Positions 48,066-61,527 are shown, numbered from the stretch's first letter. The stretch: DNA of 64,000 bases from Paramecium octaurelia (GCA_905182995.1 CAJJDP010000010.1:124001-188000), one strand, 5' to 3'. The notes: generated from the sequence alone by a model not told the origin. A program made the numbers and translations.

Positions 48066-49281
48066 TCAGAGTTAGTCCCAAAACTTTTCAGCTGCAGATT
48101 TTTGATTTTAATTGCCCTTCTTGCCATGGATTTCCTTCTCATCAGCCTTGCTTTTGGTTTATGGTATTTCAGAATTTGAAATTTTTCCAGTGAGATAAAT
48201 TTTCTTCTCTTTCAATTCTTAAACAATTTCATTGAATTTAGATCTTTTAATCTTTCTAGGTATTTCACCTGCTTAGTATTTTTCAATCAAGTCTTGTTTA
48301 ACTAATTCCTGTGCATTTTCATCCATCTCTTTCTTCACTTCATTTTCCTTATCTTCTCTTCTACTCAAAGAGAATCTTATATCTGGTCCATACTTTAATC
48401 CCAAATCTTAACACATTTTCCAACTCAACTATTTAGAATTCTTATTTAATCTATCCAGATATTCATTCTATTCTTTCTTATCCAAATTCTCTAAGAATTT
48501 AATGTAAATCCAAACTACAGTACAGGCTCTATTTGTCAGTATCTCCCCAATTGAAACACCTCCTTTTATTTTGACCTAATCAAAGTATTTTTAACCATCT
48601 TCAAAATTAGTATAAATAAAATTCTCTATGTTTTGACTGGTCCTAGCTCTTTACAAAAGGTAAGGATCGACCTTCCCTAAGACATCATATCTTTTGTTCC
48701 AATCAGCAATTCTTTCATATTTTTCTTCCATTGATAACTTATTAAAATAAGGGATTTGCTAATATAATAATAATGGGATATGTACTTCTGCATTTTAATC
48801 ATCTGGTTATATGTCCATTTCTTCAATTTATTTGAATATGTCTTTCAACTCTTTCTTTCTCTTTTTAACTTTGATTTCCTCCTCCATCTTGGCATTTTCT
48901 TCAGATAACTTTTTCATAAGAAAGAATTCGTCCTTCATTGCATTCTTAATTACAGCTTTTGAAGCCTCATCTTTAACTTTTAGGGATTTTATTGCTGAAT
49001 TAATCTTATCGTATTGTTATCATTTTTACTCTTTTCTGTTCAGTCAGATGTGTGTTAGTTTCTTTTAGATTGTCCTTAACTCTTGGCAATCTTGAATCTC
49101 CTCTTTTAGGTTCAGGCATATAGTTGTCTCCTTGTATTTGTTTGAGAGATGTTTGCTAATCCTTCTTGAGTAATTATTTAAATTCATCATCTTCTCTTAA
49201 CTTCTACATGAAAACTTATTTGGCAAGCTAAGATGGAACTTTTCTTGAAAACTAGTAAATAGAAAATATATATTTAATCAT
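48066..49281 (-). CDS. Uncharacterised charged protein
   Basis: One 25-nt intron gives 396 residues from ATG 49281; an internal ATG begins MQKLREDDEFKQLLKKD and may be the true start. The chain is highly charged, with a long helix (KKLSEENAKMEEEIKVKK), a more folded middle (TNRACTVVWIYIKFLENLDK) and a lysine-rich C-terminal tail. Two blocks, VPSQLAKQVFMQKLREDDEF and RFSLSRREDKENEV, look conserved enough to suggest a real family. I do not recognise it; a ciliary protein is possible. Confidence 0.6.
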
Positions 49282-49441
49282 AATTATAATTTATCTAAAG
49301 TGCATACAATTATTTTATCAATTAACTCACTAAAATATAAGAGCATTTACGTAACATCAATTTTCTAATACAAATTTCACTTAAGACGATCATGTCTTTG
49401 AGTATATAACGCTTATATGAAATGAATAAATTATATTAATA

Positions 49442-50231
49442 ATGAATAAATTTAGTAGAGAAGAATTTTTATTCTTAGCTCGAATTGCATAATAAACAGA
49501 ACGATTTAATGACATGATTGAATTCATTAAGCATTTCTTGGATTAAGAGTTGAACAAGGAAGAAAGAAGTATTTTATCTGCAGCTTATAAAAATGTGGTA
49601 TCCATCAAATTGCTTATTCAAATTTGTAGGTGGGTAATAAAAGAGCAGAATTGAGAGTACTCACTGCCATCGAATAAAAGGAGTCGAGGAAACAAACTGA
49701 CCAATACACTTTAAATTATATCAGAAATTATAAGCATAAAATAGAGGGTGAACTCAAAAACTCATGCTCTGAAATACTCAACCTAATTGATAGCACTCTC
49801 TACCCAAATGCAAAATAAGTCGATAGCAAAGTCTTTTATTTAAAAATGAAGGGAGATTATAATAGATATTTGGCAGAATTCTTATTAGATAATGAATATC
49901 ATGCTGCTGTTGAATAGGCCACTTAGGCATACAAGTAATTCAATTCTTATTTCAAACTAGAGAGGCAGATGTATTGGCTAAATCAAATTTATCGACGACT
50001 TCTCCTATTCGCTTGGGCTTACATCTCAATCAGTCAGTGTTTTATTATGAAATCTTATAAAATGCAACTGAAGCTATTCGAATTGCCAATGATGCTTTTG
50101 AATAAGCTATTGCTTAGGTAGATACTGTAAATGAAGAGAATTATAAGGATTGCACTCTCATCATGCAATTATTAAGAGACAATTTGACATTATGGAATAA
50201 TCCAGAAGAAGAAGCTAATGATGATTAATGA
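49442..50231 (+). CDS. 14-3-3 protein
   Basis: Two introns (32 and 26 nt) give 243 residues, the usual family size. Recognised blocks: [40 protein letters not shown] (the intron falls in this signature), [17 protein letters not shown], the [19 protein letters not shown] signature, and [17 protein letters not shown] at the C-terminus. The phosphopeptide groove residues (K49-, R-R-Y-type positions) are in place. It binds phosphoserine motifs and would read the output of kinases such as the two CK1-like enzymes in this window. Confidence 0.92.
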
Positions 50232-50409
50232 ATTATTATAAATCTATTAAATGTAGATCAATTATCATCCAATAAAATTATTATATTTATTCACAATCAA
50301 CTTTGGAGTTAGTTATATCCCATTCTCATCTATTACATGTTAATCCAAAACCTAAAGCGCTACAGCAATTTAAACCTAATCTCTTATTTAGACAGTTTAT
50401 TGCTGGTAA

Positions 50410-50664
50410 TCATTTAATTATTAATGTTTAATACCTCAATTAAATTGATTTTTCATTAATTCTCCTGTTGTAAATTATTATTGGCATCCAATTAATTAGC
50501 ATTTTATTAAATCCGAACACATATTCTTTTAATCTTTCATCATAGATAATAATGAATATATATCCTTTTCCAAATAACTCACATTCATATTTATGTTTAA
50601 GTTTAAGTGTAAGACCCTTATTTAAAAGATGATTACAAATTCTTCTTAAACTTAATTTTATCAC
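50410..50664 (-). CDS. Small uncharacterised protein
   Basis: A frame of 84 residues with protein-like composition (KHKYECELFGKGYIFIIIYD, INWMPIIIYNRR). It could be a small beta-rich domain or part of a longer gene. No match recognised. Confidence 0.4.
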
Positions 50665-50830
50665 ATTCTAACTAAGTAAACAAAAAATTAAAGGTTATGA
50701 AATAAAATAATTTCAATTAAATGGAAATAATTAAAGAGATAATTTTTATATCAGACAATAAAATAAATTAAATTTATAAATGAAAAAATAATATCAGAAT
50801 AAATTTTTATAAACAACTGTTTAAATTATA

Positions 50831-51835
50831 TCAATGGAGTTACTTGAATCCGCATCTTTTCTATTATTCTATATAAGAGGATTCCTCCGTTGAAGAATTA
50901 CTAGGCTTGACATTGAAATATTCCAATTCATTCATTCTGACTCTATCCTCTGATATCCACTTGTCTTCACAATCAGTTATGCAATATGTATACTCAAATA
51001 ATTAACCCTTATCTTCATCCATAATAAAAAAACTCTTTATTTTCAAAGCAGCTTAAAATCTTTCCCCATTATAATTTACGTAATCTCTTTTAGATTATAT
51101 TTATCCTACTATCCCACAAAAGATTTTACAAAAGGCATGAAGCTGCTCATCTTATGCGTCAAAAAAGGCACTTATTGGAATCAATTTAGTTTCATTACAG
51201 TAATTTATAAGCATTTCTTCAGAGATAGCCAGCACTTGGAGCATTTTCTCATTAAATATCTTTTAAAATGTTCTCCACATTCCATTCTCAAATATTTATA
51301 CGTAACATGCATAAGGAGAACCTTTGATAGTTGACTCAAACTCAACCATTTCTGAGATTTAATTTAATTTAAATTTTGAAGAATTAAGATTCCTTTAATC
51401 AAACATCAGAAATGCATCTGCTAGTTATTCATTTCTTGTTTTAAATATTTAGTATAAAACATCTGAAGGAGTTATTGGTCTATTTATCTAATCCAATGTT
51501 AAAATCGTAAGGTTTTTCCTTCTATCAGTTCTCACTACTTTATAGTTATTTGAATGTGGATCAATTGACAAAGACCCCATAGAATAATCGTTATTGATGT
51601 TCATTGAGAACTGGATATTTGTTTTTAGTCGGAAAACATTGTTATTTGGTATCGTACTTGGAATCTTCTTAACTATTAGAAGCAAATCAGTTTTATTATT
51701 GTTATTGTTTTTAGAATTTTCAAAAGAATACGGTAATGTATATTAATTCTTCCTTTTGTTTTTCTTTACCTTCTTTTTCACTAATTATTTCCATTCTTCT
51801 CTTAAACTTGAAATATTCCGAATTATTAAAGACAT
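50831..51835 (-). CDS. Uncharacterised protein with basic N-terminus
   Basis: An intronless frame of 334 residues. It starts MSLIIRNISSLREEWKQLV, followed by a strongly basic stretch (KKKVKKNKRKN) of nuclear-signal type. A folded region of about 200 residues follows, with blocks such as RNEQLADAFLMFDQRN, GSPYACYVQIFENGMWRTFQ and FFDAQDEQLHAFCKIFCG. The tail is acidic and serine-rich. The helix-plus-sheet pattern around MLQVLAISEEML vaguely recalls PAS-type sensors, but there is no firm signature. Possibly a nuclear regulator. Confidence 0.6.
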
Positions 51836-52159
51836 TCAAAGAATAAAGAACTTATTTAATTCTTAAAATACTTCAATCTATTCTTTAATATATAAATACG
51901 CTATTGTCATTTAATTTATAATGCGTCAATCTAATATTAAAATCAAATTATGGTAAATACGCGCTTAAACAGCTTAAAATTAAGATCGTAAACACTCAAT
52001 TTAAAAATAGACTGTAATTGTAAAGCAAAATATAATGATATTTGAGAATTTGATATGTAATTGATTATTTCTGGAATTGAAAAATATGTTGGTTAATAAA
52101 ATTAATATAATTAATTAATAAATAAATAATAATATTAATAATTATTATATTGATTAATA
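51836..52159. other. Intergenic, no supported gene
   Basis: Just over 300 bp of AT-rich spacer between two minus-strand genes, with simple A/T repeats near 52100-52150. Nothing else is evident. Confidence 0.4.
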
Positions 52160-55100
52160 TCAATCTACAACTGACTTTTTTAAGATTTAACTCATAGAAT
52201 CCTTTAAATTAGAAAGCTTAGTTTTCTGACTTTGAACTTTTTATTTCTATTCTTCAATTTATTTTTCAATTTAATTTAATTTTGGTTATTTATTTAGCTT
52301 GGGCTTTAGTCTTTATAGTAATCTATCTGCATCTTTTACTAATTTTTCAACATGTTTGATCTTTTTGGAATACCTGTCATTTTCACTTCTGAGCATATTA
52401 CATTCTTCAATAAGTTTAGTATTCTAATTGAAAATAGTATTGATATTGTCATCTCTGATCTTCTTTAATTTGTCTGAGGTTACTTTGATAAGATATAATT
52501 TCTTAGTCATCCATTAACCTTATCTTAGCAATTCTTCATTTAATTCATTAGGTTTATCCTGTTTCAATTTGATAATGTCCTTAATATCTTTATTCGAAAT
52601 GGATTTCTTTTATGATAATTATTCGATTTCTTCGTTTTCTTCTCCTTTATCATTTATAATTTGTCTCAATTTCTATGCTATAAGACTGGGAGGATCATTG
52701 CTCTTCATGATGGACAATAAGGTCTAATTAAGAATAAATGATAATTCTTACACTTTCATAATTTTTCAATTTATTAGCATTTAAGAAGATTTAAATTTCA
52801 GTTTTTTTAATTTAAGTTTCAATAACTTCTAATTATCCTCGTAATTGAACTAATTGTTAATACTTCATTTCATTCTTATTTGATTCATCAATCAATTCTT
52901 TGAACATTACTCTTAATTTATACTATAAACCATTAATTATATATTACTTCTTTATCTGTAATTTTGTCAAGCAATAATTATTTATCATTTTGAAGACTTT
53001 TGATTTTCTAATCTAACATATATCTGAAGTTTTCCAAATTGATTTATTCATCTTTAGCAGCTTTACATGTTTCTTCTTTTGAATCTATAACTTGTAATCT
53101 TTCAAGTAATTGATGTTACATCTTCAAAATATCATCATCATTTTTTAGATTCTCAAGTCTAATTTTATTATGCTCATCAAATAGTTCATTGAATTAAATT
53201 TGTAAATCATCATCATCTTTTTTTAATTATTCAAATTGAGATGCTAATTCTCTGTTCTCTTTTTCTAATTTCTCATTATCTTAAATGACTTTTGCAATTT
53301 GATTTTCTAAATCTTTTATTTATTCATCAATTTCCTTTTCATATTCTGCCTCTTCTTTCTCTAATCTCTAAATAAAGGCAGTCCCATAATTTTTAGCATT
53401 ATCTACAACACTAGAGTATTTGACTTAGACTTTTCTACATTTTTCATAGAATTATAATTTCATTTATTTCAATTCCTATTTGTGTTATTCTAATAATGAT
53501 TGTAAATCATCTTTATGTTGTTCTTATACTTTTTTAATTTCATCTTCAATTTCTTGATTTCTAGATTCCTCATATTCTATTTTTTCAATATGTTATTATT
53601 TAAGTTTATTAATTTCATTTTCATATTTGACTTTCTCCTCCATATATTAACTATATAATTGATCATAATCCTATTCTGATTTCTCAACAAATTTATCCTT
53701 TAAATTCTTATCATCAGACATAGTTTATTAAAATTTCTTAGTCATCTGATCAATTTTCTACTTAAATTAAGTCTCTAATTTAGCTGTTTCAATCCTTACA
53801 GTTTATTCAGATTTGATGACTTCAAAGTTTTTTGATTGTATTCTGTCATTTTCTTTTTATATCTTATATATGACTTCTAAATATAGATCATTTGAGACTG
53901 CAGCCATCCTTTGTCTTTCTTCTGAAATCTCGCTTTTAGATTTCAACAAACAAACTGATCCATCCTCACATCCTGTAAATATATATTAACCATCATAATC
54001 AATGCAAGTGATGGCAGTTGCATGAACTGAAATTTCAAAACATTCAGGTATTTTATACATAGTTTCATTTTTTTAATTTATTAATTCTAATTCTAAATTA
54101 TCCTCATCTCTAATTGGATATATTCTCACAGTTCCCTTAGAAGTACCTGCAATAATATGTTAATCAGTCATTAATAATTTAGTCAAATAACAATCAGTCA
54201 CATGGAATTCAGTAATTAACTTGAAATGTTTATCAAAAATCACCATTAATTTCTCATTAGTACAACCTACAAAATATTCATCATATTAGATAGAATTGAA
54301 AATTCCTTATTCTTAATGTTTTTATTCTCTGATAACATTATTATTTAGTTCTGCTAAATTATAACAATACACATATCCACTCGTACAAGTACTAACTATG
54401 TATTGATCATTTAGAGATATGGCAATATCTTTAATAGGTGAATTATGAAACTCAAATTGATGAATAAGTTCATAATAAATTGAATCATATATGTATACAT
54501 TTGTTTTTTCATTAGTAATAAGCATATGACCACCATGACTATATTTAACAATTTTACAGTTGTTTAAGGTGACATCCTTAAGAGGAAAGAAACCTTCATT
54601 CAGGATGGCAAACACTTTAAATCCATTGGTAAATCCTACAGCAACAAATAAGCCAAATGGATGCATAGAAGCACATACGGGTTCTTCTTTAAAATATTTG
54701 CTTAAGACTCCTTTTTTGTCATTATTTTCATTTTGATAATAATTCCAAATTTTAACAGAATTATCTTCTGAACAAGTAACAAACACTTATTTAATTTTAG
54801 CATGTGAGATAGAATTGACTCTTTTGTTATGAAATCCTGCAGCAAAGAATGGTTAGATTGGACTAATTTCAGTATCCATTTGAGCAGTATTCAAAATACT
54901 ATAATATAATTGATTGCCAAATAAACTAATAATAGAAATAAGTTGATCACCGCTATTAGATATTTAGATAACTTTATGTTCTCCTCTATTGCTCTTCATA
55001 TTAAAAGACATGGCACTTACAATGTTATAATTTTTATCAAATTCATAAATACATACAGCTCCTTTTGTACCTCCTAAAATGAATCCTTTTTTAGTAGTTG

Positions 55101-56102
55101 ATAAACATTAGAATTCCAATTATTATTAAGTCATTATTGTTGTATTTTGAGTTAATTTAGTTTGATTATTCATTACAATTTATCCTACTTTATCTTTAAT
55201 AACATCTTCAAGTGCAGAGTTAATACCCATCACATCGTCATTATCCTCTGCATTAAAATCCTATACAGGTGCATCAATGAAATTTAAATTTTGAGGATCA
55301 ATATCAATAGGTTTTTTGAAATGGTCATTAATCAGAATAAGAATCTTATTGCCAGCTGCTAATAAGACTAACAAAGCCTAATTTGCTGAGAGCATAACCC
55401 ACCCATGATCTAAGAATTTATTCTCTTTTTCTATTTTCAGTGGAATCAGAGTTTCATGAGTTTCTTTAATTTATTTTTCTTAGAATTACATTTCCCATAA
55501 TCTTAAATAATTATGACCAGATAATAAAATGTGTTTATGTTTCAAGGGATGAAAACTAAATTTCTCAAAAGGTGCTTTAACAATTGCTGATGCTAACAAT
55601 CTTTCCTTTTCATAATTCCAAATTTATATTTAATTTGATATTTGTAATCCGCAATATTACTTCTCTACATTCAATTAAATTAATGTAATAGCTCCTTTGC
55701 ATTGCAATGAAATAGTTCTTATTTTATCTTTTATTATAATAACTAAATTTGATGATTATTCTAAGTTTTCACCAACAGCAATCATTAAGCCATCCTTTCT
55801 ACTTGCAGCAGCAATTGCAGTCACATTTTTATATCTTCCTGGTATAAATTATTATTATCCTGTTTCTACATTCTGAACTATTATCATATTAGAAGCATAA
55901 AACACAATTAGATCTACAAATTAATATAACTTCCAATACTTCCTTATATGAATGTCAACTGATTGCTTATTGGTCTATCTGCTATTCCACAAACCTGATC
56001 CAAATAGAATTATGGCAATGGAGTCTTGACAATCTTCTTATTTCTCTCATCAATTATATTTTTCAGTGCTATTCTGTTCTTCTCATCCTCATATGTATTC
56101 AT
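52160..56102 (-). CDS. CFAP57/WDR65-like ciliary WD40 and coiled-coil protein
   Basis: About 1280 residues. Residues 1-680 carry WD40 repeats, for example SHAKIKQVFVTCSEDNSVKI ending in KIWNYY, IKDIAISLNDQYIVSTCTSG, AITCIDYDGQYIFTGCEDGS and TVRIYPIRDED. From about residue 690 to the end a continuous coiled coil follows (KYENEINKLKQQHIEKIEYE and onward). This order and size match CFAP57/WDR65, an axonemal protein needed for inner-arm dynein assembly and ciliary beat. A 20-nt intron near the start and a few others are needed. It is the largest gene in the window and strongly supports a ciliated organism. Confidence 0.82.
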
Positions 56103-56312
56103 TTTATAATATAATTAAAAACTTAATAATTTGTTATTTACTCTATTGTAAAACATAATCATTATTATGTTCTTTGAATTCAATTAATAAATGTAATTAT
56201 TGAATAGTGTAGACAATTTAAGAAGGAGAGATCACTATTGATCATGTCCAAAATTTATAATTATATTATATATATATTCAATAAAATCTTAATTAAATAT
56301 ATTTAATTAAAA

Positions 56313-56652
56313 ATGGGAGCAGCTATTGCGGTAAGAAATCGACATTGGTGGTTCAGAGGATTGTATGATGATTATATTGGAAGAGAAACAAGACTTTCAT
56401 TTGGTTTAGCAGCAGTTATTTGGATTCCTCATTATGTGTATGATCGATTATATCACATTTAGCTACGGAGTTTATTTGAATAGAACAATTGAAACAAATA
56501 CATCCCATAAGATCTATTCAATGGAAGTGGGACCTTCTAGAAATAGGTTGACACATTCAATGATCTTTGAGCAATTTGAAATGGTGTTGGAAAATTGGGA
56601 AGAACTCAATAAAGAGTATGCAGAGAAAGGGAAAAAGATGCTAGAAGAATGA
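56313..56652 (+). CDS. Small protein with one membrane segment, possibly mitochondrial
   Basis: One 25-nt intron gives 104 residues. The N-terminus (MGAAIAVRNRHWWFRGLYDD) leads into a short hydrophobic helix (LSFGLAAVIWIPHYVYGVYL), and the C-terminal 60 residues form a soluble helix with many glutamates. This small one-helix form is common among accessory subunits of mitochondrial complexes. No specific family recognised. Confidence 0.6.
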
Positions 56653-56942
56653 TAATGGCATTATATATTAATAAATAAAAAACAAAATATTGATATATTA
56701 ATATAATAAATTATATTTGATAAGTGGAAAATAACGTTTGTATTTTTAGACACAATATGATGATTTATGTTTTCTTTTTACAACTAATCCAAAACAATAT
56801 TGCTGAAAAGTATTTTCATATGAATACTTGGAAATTACTATTTCCAATTTATTGAACTAACTAATGATGAAATAAGGAATTTATCTCAAGATAAAACACA
56901 CTACTTTATTATATATATATATAAATGAAACATAAAAAATAA

Positions 56943-57245
56943 ATGACTTTGCAATCAGCAAACCATTCTAGACAATCATCCATATCATCTCAGGGTTCTG
57001 AAAGTTCAAAGAACAAATATACAGGAAGCTACATACAGATTTCACCCAGATTTGATGCCAATAATGGTTTGGCCTTTAAGAATGAACTAAAAGAAGTTAA
57101 AATAACCTCTCCAAAACATGAATGTTTATCACCTCATCAAGAAATTATACCCCATCATAGAAAATCTCAGTTATCTTTAAAAGAGGATCCTTTAAAAAAG
57201 AGTTAGTTTAGTAAAGTAATCCACACAATCGACGAATTATAATGA
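56943..57245 (+). CDS. Small serine-rich protein
   Basis: An intronless frame of 100 residues, rich in serine, histidine and lysine (MTLQSANHSRQSSISSQGSE; later CLSPHQEIIPHHRKSQLSL). SP and RxxS sites hint at regulation by kinases or 14-3-3. Disordered, no domain. The stop is 37 bp from the convergent cyclin gene. Confidence 0.55.
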
Positions 57246-57282
57246 TTTTATACATGGTAGTATTATAATTAACTATTATATA

Positions 57283-58386
57283 TCATACTATTCTATGTTT
57301 GTAATTTTGAAGACTGAAAAAATCTAAGTCTGTTGTAAAAGCTCGTCCCAACACACTTGTTGGTTATTTTACTTATTTTATAAACTGATCAGTTAAACTT
57401 TCTTAAAATTTTGGCTCTACATTTTCTAACAATTCAAACAAGCATTTTGGTCTAATTTAAATTTCTAAGTTTACATTGAATGTTTTAATCCACTAGCCTT
57501 TCGAGCACATCCAATTACTGAAACTGTCAATTCTGCTGGATCTTTGTCTAAAAAGGTTCCATCTTTAAGCACAGATACACATAGTTTAATTAGTTATTCT
57601 TAAACCTTCTCATTAATCTATTTGGGAGCAACAATGGGTTATTTGAAAACTTGATCCAGGTGTTCTTTAAAAATGTCTTATTTTATGTGTTGATTGTTTT
57701 ATTGCTGAAGAATGTTAGTACTTTTTTCTTTTAAAACATTTTCAGATTATGTTAATTCATCTGATTCGTAGACTATTCCTAAAGAGATCACTGCTTCAGC
57801 CCAATCAATCAAAGTAGTGCATTGTAGATTCCAACTCAACTACTTAATGATTTGGCACTCGCATCTTCTGAAATCTAATGTTGCATAAGGTAAATAAGTA
57901 TATCTCCTTAACTTACTAATAAATGGAATTCTTTCATCCAATTCAATTGATTTAGCTCAAGTATTATAAATATATACCTGCCAACATAAGACAAGTAGCA
58001 CCATACAGTCTATATTAAACAGGGTCTACTTTCTTTTATGATACAAAATAATCTAAAAATTAAACTGCAAGAAATAAAGAATTCATGGACAGTTTTAACT
58101 TTTCACTCCACTCTATCATATAATCAATTAAAGATAAGCGTTGCTATTTAATTTAGATTATGAATACTTTCTAATATTCTCCTGGTAATGACCCTATTGG
58201 AACTGCTCTATTCCATTACTTCTTCAAATTTTGTATTGGATTTAGATAACCTGGAAAACTAAAATTCAAAGCTTTAATTCCAATGCTCCCATCTTCAGGC
58301 ATGTGAATCCCACATAATCTACAAAAGAACTTATTATTAAAAGGAATAAGATCTAGATGTTGACACTGATTTTGTTAGTAATCCAT
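57283..58386 (-). CDS. Cyclin
   Basis: Two introns (22 and 23 nt) give 352 residues. The cyclin box reads RLSLIDYMIEWSEKLKLSMN, then SLFLAVQFLDYFVSQKKVDP and YRLYGATCLMLAGK, matching the LIDWLxEV, TLFLAVxxLDRxLS and LxGxTCLLLAxKYEE blocks of A/B-type cyclins. The second cyclin fold includes the WNLQCTTLIDWAEAVI helix. An unusual N-terminus has C-x-x-C (FFCRLCGIHMPEDG) and a histidine, possibly a small metal site. It would bind and activate a CDK. The sequence is too divergent to call A, B or another class. Confidence 0.78.
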
Positions 58387-58568
58387 TTAACGATTAAATT
58401 TTTATTATTAAATTTTATCATTCTATAAAATAATTTCCTCGCAATAAATATAATAATTTTCTTTATATAATTGCAATACTTTTATAAATAGTATTCAATC
58501 CCAATAAAAAATAAAATATATTATACATTTCAATAATTTAATCATTTGAATAGAGTATCAATAAAGGA

Positions 58569-58724
58569 ATGAAATCTATAAATTTAGTAATATCAATCTT
58601 ATTCATTCTTAATTTGTATATTATTTAAGCAGTCAACATTAGCTTTTAAGATTATGAGTAAAAAATTGGTTTTAACTTAAAAATTAAAAATATAGAGATT
58701 CTTAATTATAGACAATCAAATTGA
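58569..58724 (+). CDS. Possible short secreted peptide
   Basis: A 51-residue frame beginning with a signal-peptide-like segment (MKSINLVISILFILNLYIIQ) and a short polar tail. It may be the first exon of a longer gene that I could not follow. Weak support. Confidence 0.25.
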
Positions 58725-58857
58725 GATTAGTAATTTGTTCTAAAATTAGAATACTTGAGAAGTAGAATAGTTCAAAAACTGATAGAAGACAGATTAAAAT
58801 AAGATTTAGTAAAATATTTCATACTATTTGGATATATATTATTTATCTATAAATTCA

Positions 58858-61260
58858 TCATTTTAATTCCTTTTGACAATAAATAGCTATCATTTCTTAT
58901 TAATTGATATTACAAATTAGTTATGCCTCTGATACTCCTGGAGGAATAACGTAAATTGTGAATACCTCGCTTTAAATGACTCCAGCTCGTTACTTAAAAT
59001 ATTATTGATTAATACCTTATTTCTTAAGTATTGAACATATTCAGCGAATTTTGGAACATCAGTATCTTAAGCAGGACTAAATATTAAAATGGCTGATTGG
59101 TCTTATCCTGCTCTCTAATAGGCATCCTAATATGTGCATTTATAACTCATTTCTAGATTAGATGGCAAGTTGACTAAATAAGTAATCAATAATACTCTTC
59201 TTGGTATCCATATTAGTTTTGTGCATCCTTGCATCTATTCCAACACGATGTTGTTTTCCTCTATTCATATAACCACACCAAAAAGGCGAGTTGATTTCTT
59301 CTTATTTCATAGTTGGAGGAGGGATAATCATATCCATTGAATACTATTATGGTAAATAACTCTAAGCTTAAGTCTAAGGGTTTAGCTATTAGTAATATTG
59401 TAATTGTGGAGGAGGCTATTAAGTTTAAGGAACTGGTTGAGGTTGTGCTCTAAACTGAGGTTAAACAGGAGTCTAAGCAGGAATTTAAAGTTGCTGCTAT
59501 TGGTTTTTCATGAACATCATTTGCTATTAGTTTTATTGTTATTGAGGATATAAAATAGGCATTTAGTTGTAGTCATATATATTTTATAAATTAGGAGGAG
59601 CTATATGTTATTAAGGTATAGGCTAATTTTGAAAGGGAGCCAACATCTACACTTATTATGGCATTTATCTAGATACCATCTATTGGTGCATAGGTATTTA
59701 TTAATTAACTTGCATATAATCTGACTATAAAATGAATGTAGTACCCATTGCATATGGTTATTGCATAAACATATTATTTTATCTTTTATTTTATACATTG
59801 GCTGGATAATTTGATAAGATGGCCACATCACACTTTTTATCACCCAATATTTGTATTTTATATCTACAGAATTTTCTTCTGGCTTTTTTGCAATCCTTTA
59901 AAAAGGAGAACTCTATTAAGACATAGGATCTCAATTAAGGGGAATCTGGTTAGAAATGTTGGATTCCTTTAACTTCACCTCCGAATTTCTCAGCCATTTT
60001 TTTCAAGAACTTTTCATCCAAAACATAATTTTAATTTGGAGGAAATCCAATGAACATAACTGGCCACATTTCTTCCTCCTATTAAATGTCTTAATATGAA
60101 AAATTACTCTTTCACTATCCTCAGCATTGCCGACTATCTGAACTCTTCGAAACGGATCAGACTAATATATTTTGACTTGTCCTGCACTTTCCAATAGTTC
60201 TGCTATCAAGGATGAGTTTTGCATAGCTTAGAGGACTGATTCAAGCCTCTTGAATTTTACATATGCATAATTGACCAATTACTTAGGAACAATATCAATT
60301 CTCTCTACAATGCCATACGCAGAAAAGATCCTTTGTATGTCAGCAGAAATTTTAGATTGAGGTATTCCAGATATAAACAACTCTCTTACATACACATGAT
60401 GAGTAATTTGATATTGCTACTAAGGCTACTTTATTTTTTAGAAATTAACATACTTATTAATACATTAGATGAGACTACAAATCGCCACCTGAAAATACTA
60501 TCTCTGCAATGTCCTTATTCTCAACCTTAACAAGTGCACTTCTAGGTGGCAATTTAGAAGAAGATGATTCAGATGAACTAGAATGTTTACGCTTTTTTTA
60601 TTTTTTTTACTTTTTAGCAGATCTTGCTCTTGAAGAATCAGAGGAGGACGATGATTCTGATTTCTTCTTCTTTTATTAATCAAAAAATACAACTTTCTTT
60701 TTTGGTTTAGATTTATCCTTTTTTAGTCTTTCTTTTGATTTCTCTTTCTTTTTCACCTTATCATCCTTCTTCTTATCTGATTTCTAATGACCGGCACCAG
60801 CAGAATCCTTAAGAAAGAATTAAAAAGTAGAAGCATACATCATTTTTATCTTTACTAAAAGCAACTGTCCATGTTGTTCCCAAGGGACTGTTTTGTTTCA
60901 ACTCTGTGACAGCATTTTAAGCTCCATCACCATCGCACATAAGAACAAACCCATAGCAGTAATCTTTTAGTGGTTACTTATTTAAATATATATAAAAAAC
61001 TAAACCCCTTAACTATTTTTGCGAATGATCTTAACTTCTTTAATTTAACCATATTTGGAGAACACACGATGCAATGTCTCTTCTGTAATCTACAAAGGAA
61101 GGTTTCCAATGTGCAATTTACAATTTTTATTCCTAATGTCCTTCTCAGGTGGTATAGATGGCGTGAAGAATTGGTTTCTAGGAAGTTCTAAAGAGGGAGA
61201 TAAATCAAAAAAGAAAATTATTACCATCCTATTAATGTTAATTCCAAGGATATTCATCAT
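58858..61260 (-). CDS. Spen-like RNA-binding protein (RRMs plus SPOC domain)
   Basis: About 700 residues. RRM1: NKNCKLHIGNLPLQITEETL ... KYGQIKEVKIIRK, a 29-nt intron, then YCYGFVLMCDGDGAQNAVTE. Next is a lysine/serine-rich tract (SDKKKDDKVKKKEKSKERLK; SESSSSSDSSRARSAKK). Two further RRM-like modules follow, one with GQVKIYQSDPFRRVQIVGN. A proline/glutamine-rich linker precedes a C-terminal region ending VFTIYVIPPGVSEAQL, which matches the SPOC end (GVIYxxPPxxFS). RRMs plus SPOC define the Spen/RBM15/FPA family, which couples RNA binding to transcription, splicing or m6A control. The N-terminus is uncertain: a 38-nt intron would add an exon upstream of ELPRNQFFTP. Confidence 0.72.
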
Positions 61261-61527
61261 TCGACGTATTCACTAAGAATAAAAAAATCAACACTTTGTA
61301 ATATATGAGAGGGATGTGAGAGAAGAAGGAGGAGATATTACTTTTTCTATGCTATTCGGAGTTAGTTTAATAATTTAAATATTAAATATCTCAATTATTT
61401 TATTGATGAATTTATATATTAAAAATAAACAAACATTTAATTATTACTACTGCTTTCTATTTACGTCTCTAATGTATAACATACCTATTTATTATACTAA
61501 TCAATTTCAAATATCCTAAACATCTTA

